Assembly (NCBI RefSeq): GCF_002835735.1
Contig: NZ_PISD01000019.1
Coordinates: 1 to 64,000, forward strand
Direction of reading: 5' to 3'
DNA: 64,000 nucleotides
DNA from: Cytobacillus horneckiae
Lineage (GTDB): Bacteria; Bacillota; Bacilli; Bacillales; Cytobacillaceae
Shown: positions 62,893 through 64,000 of the stretch, piece by piece
Layout of the letters: each line of letters starts with the position of its first letter
How positions within the stretch are numbered: the first letter of the stretch is position 1
Made by a program: the position numbers and the translations under genes
The notes under the pieces: generated by a model
Told to the model about the DNA's origin: nothing
What the model saw: the letters and a program-made list of their open reading frames with translations, nothing else
Database searches by the model: none

Positions 62893-64000
62893 TATCGTTT
62901 ACCTCCCAGTTTATTTTCTGTTTCTTCCACTTCTTCAACAGAAATATAACGTCCGTGATCATTTTCAAATGATTGATATGCCATGCATCCGAAAATTGCA
63001 AGTGTAAAGATGATTAACGGAATCCACATTGCAAATATGAACGAGAATCCCCATATGAAGAAGAGAACACCCATGATAAATGGAATACCTGTGTTATTCG
63101 GCATATGAATCTTTTCAATCTTATCTTTAAATAATTTCTTGCCATTTTTCTTGTCATCCCAGAATGGCTCAACAGATTCAATCTGTGGCATTGTTGCAAA
63201 GTTATATTCAGGGACAGGTGTATGTGTAGCCCATTCTAAAGTACGAGCATCCCAAGGGTCAGATCCGATATCTCTTGAAGCATAGCGGAAGCTGTAGTAA
63301 ATATTGTAAACAATTAACGCGAATCCAATTGCAAGACCTAGAGCTCCTACAAATGAAATCATATTCCAAATACCAAATCCACTTGATTCAGAGTATGTGT
63401 ACATCCGGCGTGCTTGACCGTCCAGACCAGAGAAGAACATAGGCATGAAAGCAAGCAGGGTGCCGATAGCAATTACCCATGCGCCTAATTTACCAAGTTT
63501 TTCATTAAGCATGAAACCAAACATTTTTGGCCAGTAGTAGAACAGAGCAGCCAACATCGCAAAGACAACACCAGGGATGATAACCATATGGAAGTGAGCG
63601 ACTAGGAACATTGTATTATGATATTGATAGTCTGCTGCTGACATTCCAAGCATTACACCTGTTACACCACCAATAGTGAACAATGGAATAAATAGCATTG
63701 AGTAAAGCATAGGTGTCGTAACTTCGATTTTTCCTTTGTATAGCGTAAACAGCCAGTTAAATATTTTTACACCCGTTGGTACGGCGATGGCCATCGTTGT
63801 AATGGAGAAGATGCTGTTAACTAAAGCGCCTTGACCCATTGTAAAGAAGTGGTGAACCCATACAAGGAAAGATAATAGTGAGATAATAACCATTGATGCA
63901 ACCATTGATTTATATCCATATAAGTTACGTCTTGCAAATGTAGAAATAACCTCACTGTAAATACCAAAAGCAGGAAGGATTAAAATGTATACTTCAGGAT
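62892..64000 (-). CDS. qoxB: Cytochrome aa3 quinol oxidase subunit I (partial, runs off the window)
   Basis: The last 369 or so residues of QoxB, the catalytic subunit that reduces oxygen to water at a heme-CuB centre. The frame stays open to base 64000 with HPEVY-type text (PEVYILILPAFGIYSEVIS). Visible ligands are the His pair in VWVHHFFTMGQG and the heme histidines in VAHFHMVIIPG. The rest of the gene, and qoxA before it, should lie beyond the window. First of three overlapping qox genes here. Confidence 0.95.
   Translation of the reverse strand, partial: PEVYILILPAFGIYSEVISTFARRNLYGYKSMVASMVIISLLSFLVWVHHFFTMGQGALVNSIFSITTMAIAVPTGVKIFNWLFTLYKGKIEVTTPMLYSMLFIPLFTIGGVTGVMLGMSAADYQYHNTMFLVAHFHMVIIPGVVFAMLAALFYYWPKMFGFMLNEKLGKLGAWVIAIGTLLAFMPMFFSGLDGQARRMYTYSESSGFGIWNMISFVGALGLAIGFALIVYNIYYSFRYASRDIGSDPWDARTLEWATHTPVPEYNFATMPQIESVEPFWDDKKNGKKLFKDKIEKIHMPNNTGIPFIMGVLFFIWGFSFIFAMWIPLIIFTLAIFGCMAYQSFENDHGRYISVEEVEETENKLGGKR

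Noticed and set aside
1-64000. CRISPR arrays, tRNA/rRNA genes, phage integrase or complete transposase
   Set aside because: None seen: no regular spaced repeats, no cloverleaf-like sequences and no transposase or integrase motifs in the reading frames.

Overview
The window is chromosomal DNA of a low-GC, Gram-positive, endospore-forming bacterium of the Bacillaceae. The evidence is AT-rich sequence with strong AGGAGG-type ribosome sites, frequent TTG/GTG starts, Rho-independent terminators, a Ger spore-germination operon, a camelysin/TasA plus SipW operon, SufR-like and MurR/RpiR regulators, and a qox quinol oxidase operon. I cannot fix the genus or species from the sequence alone. No tRNA, rRNA, CRISPR array, prophage or complete insertion sequence was seen.

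Layout. 0-10 kb: flavin monooxygenase, CAP-domain protein, SAM decarboxylase (speD), a GNAT, and a minus-strand cassette (DUF4083-like membrane protein, ComEC/ComEA-like metallo-hydrolase lipoprotein, DUF3006 protein). A decaying block follows (5.67-6.94 kb), then a MerR-headed coiled-coil protein, a second GNAT and an AbrB-type membrane protein. 10-14.3 kb: PH-domain protein, AAA ATPase, a HIT protein broken by an in-frame TGA, a methyltransferase, and more eroded remnants (NERD-like, small secreted protein). 14.8-23.4 kb: divergent EamA transporter/LysR pair, OsmC peroxiredoxin, exonuclease III, ECF sigma/anti-sigma pair, DUF421-DUF4363 pair, a stand-alone MurG and an alpha/beta hydrolase. 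23.9-29.2 kb: AraC-GyrI regulator, VOC remnant, DUF1450, tRNA hydroxylase TrhO, Mn-SOD, SufR-like regulator and MBL hydrolase.

29.4-33.3 kb is a four-gene fatty-acid beta-oxidation operon (dehydrogenase, thiolase, type-II hydroxyacyl-CoA dehydrogenase, crotonase). 33.85-37.24 kb is a CalY/TasA operon with an M4 neutral protease, a very acidic TapA-position protein and signal peptidase SipW. 37.4-39.3 kb pairs two histidine phosphatases around a small beta-barrel-like protein and an RDD protein. 39.3-46.1 kb holds an AI-2E exporter, a short 5'-nucleotidase-like protein ending beside a repeat-rich scar, and a germinant receptor in the order B-A-C.

46.3-50.1 kb is potABCD (polyamine uptake). 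50.4-55.5 kb is the most coherent catabolic unit: an RpiR regulator, M20 desuccinylase, GNAT succinyltransferase, N-succinylamino-acid racemase and YkvI-type transporter. These match the pathway known from Geobacillus that converts D- to L-amino acids through N-succinyl intermediates. 55.5-64 kb: divergent polysaccharide deacetylase, orphan sensor kinase, a second FtsH-type protease, a TPP riboswitch with thiT, a WGR-like protein, a small membrane protein, and qoxD-qoxC-qoxB (qoxB runs off the window).

Start sites were adjusted to the best ribosome-binding site where the longest reading frame was doubtful. Three zones (5.67-6.94, 11.4-14.0 and 24.9-25.2 kb) carry genes with several stops or frameshifts and look like eroding accessory DNA.
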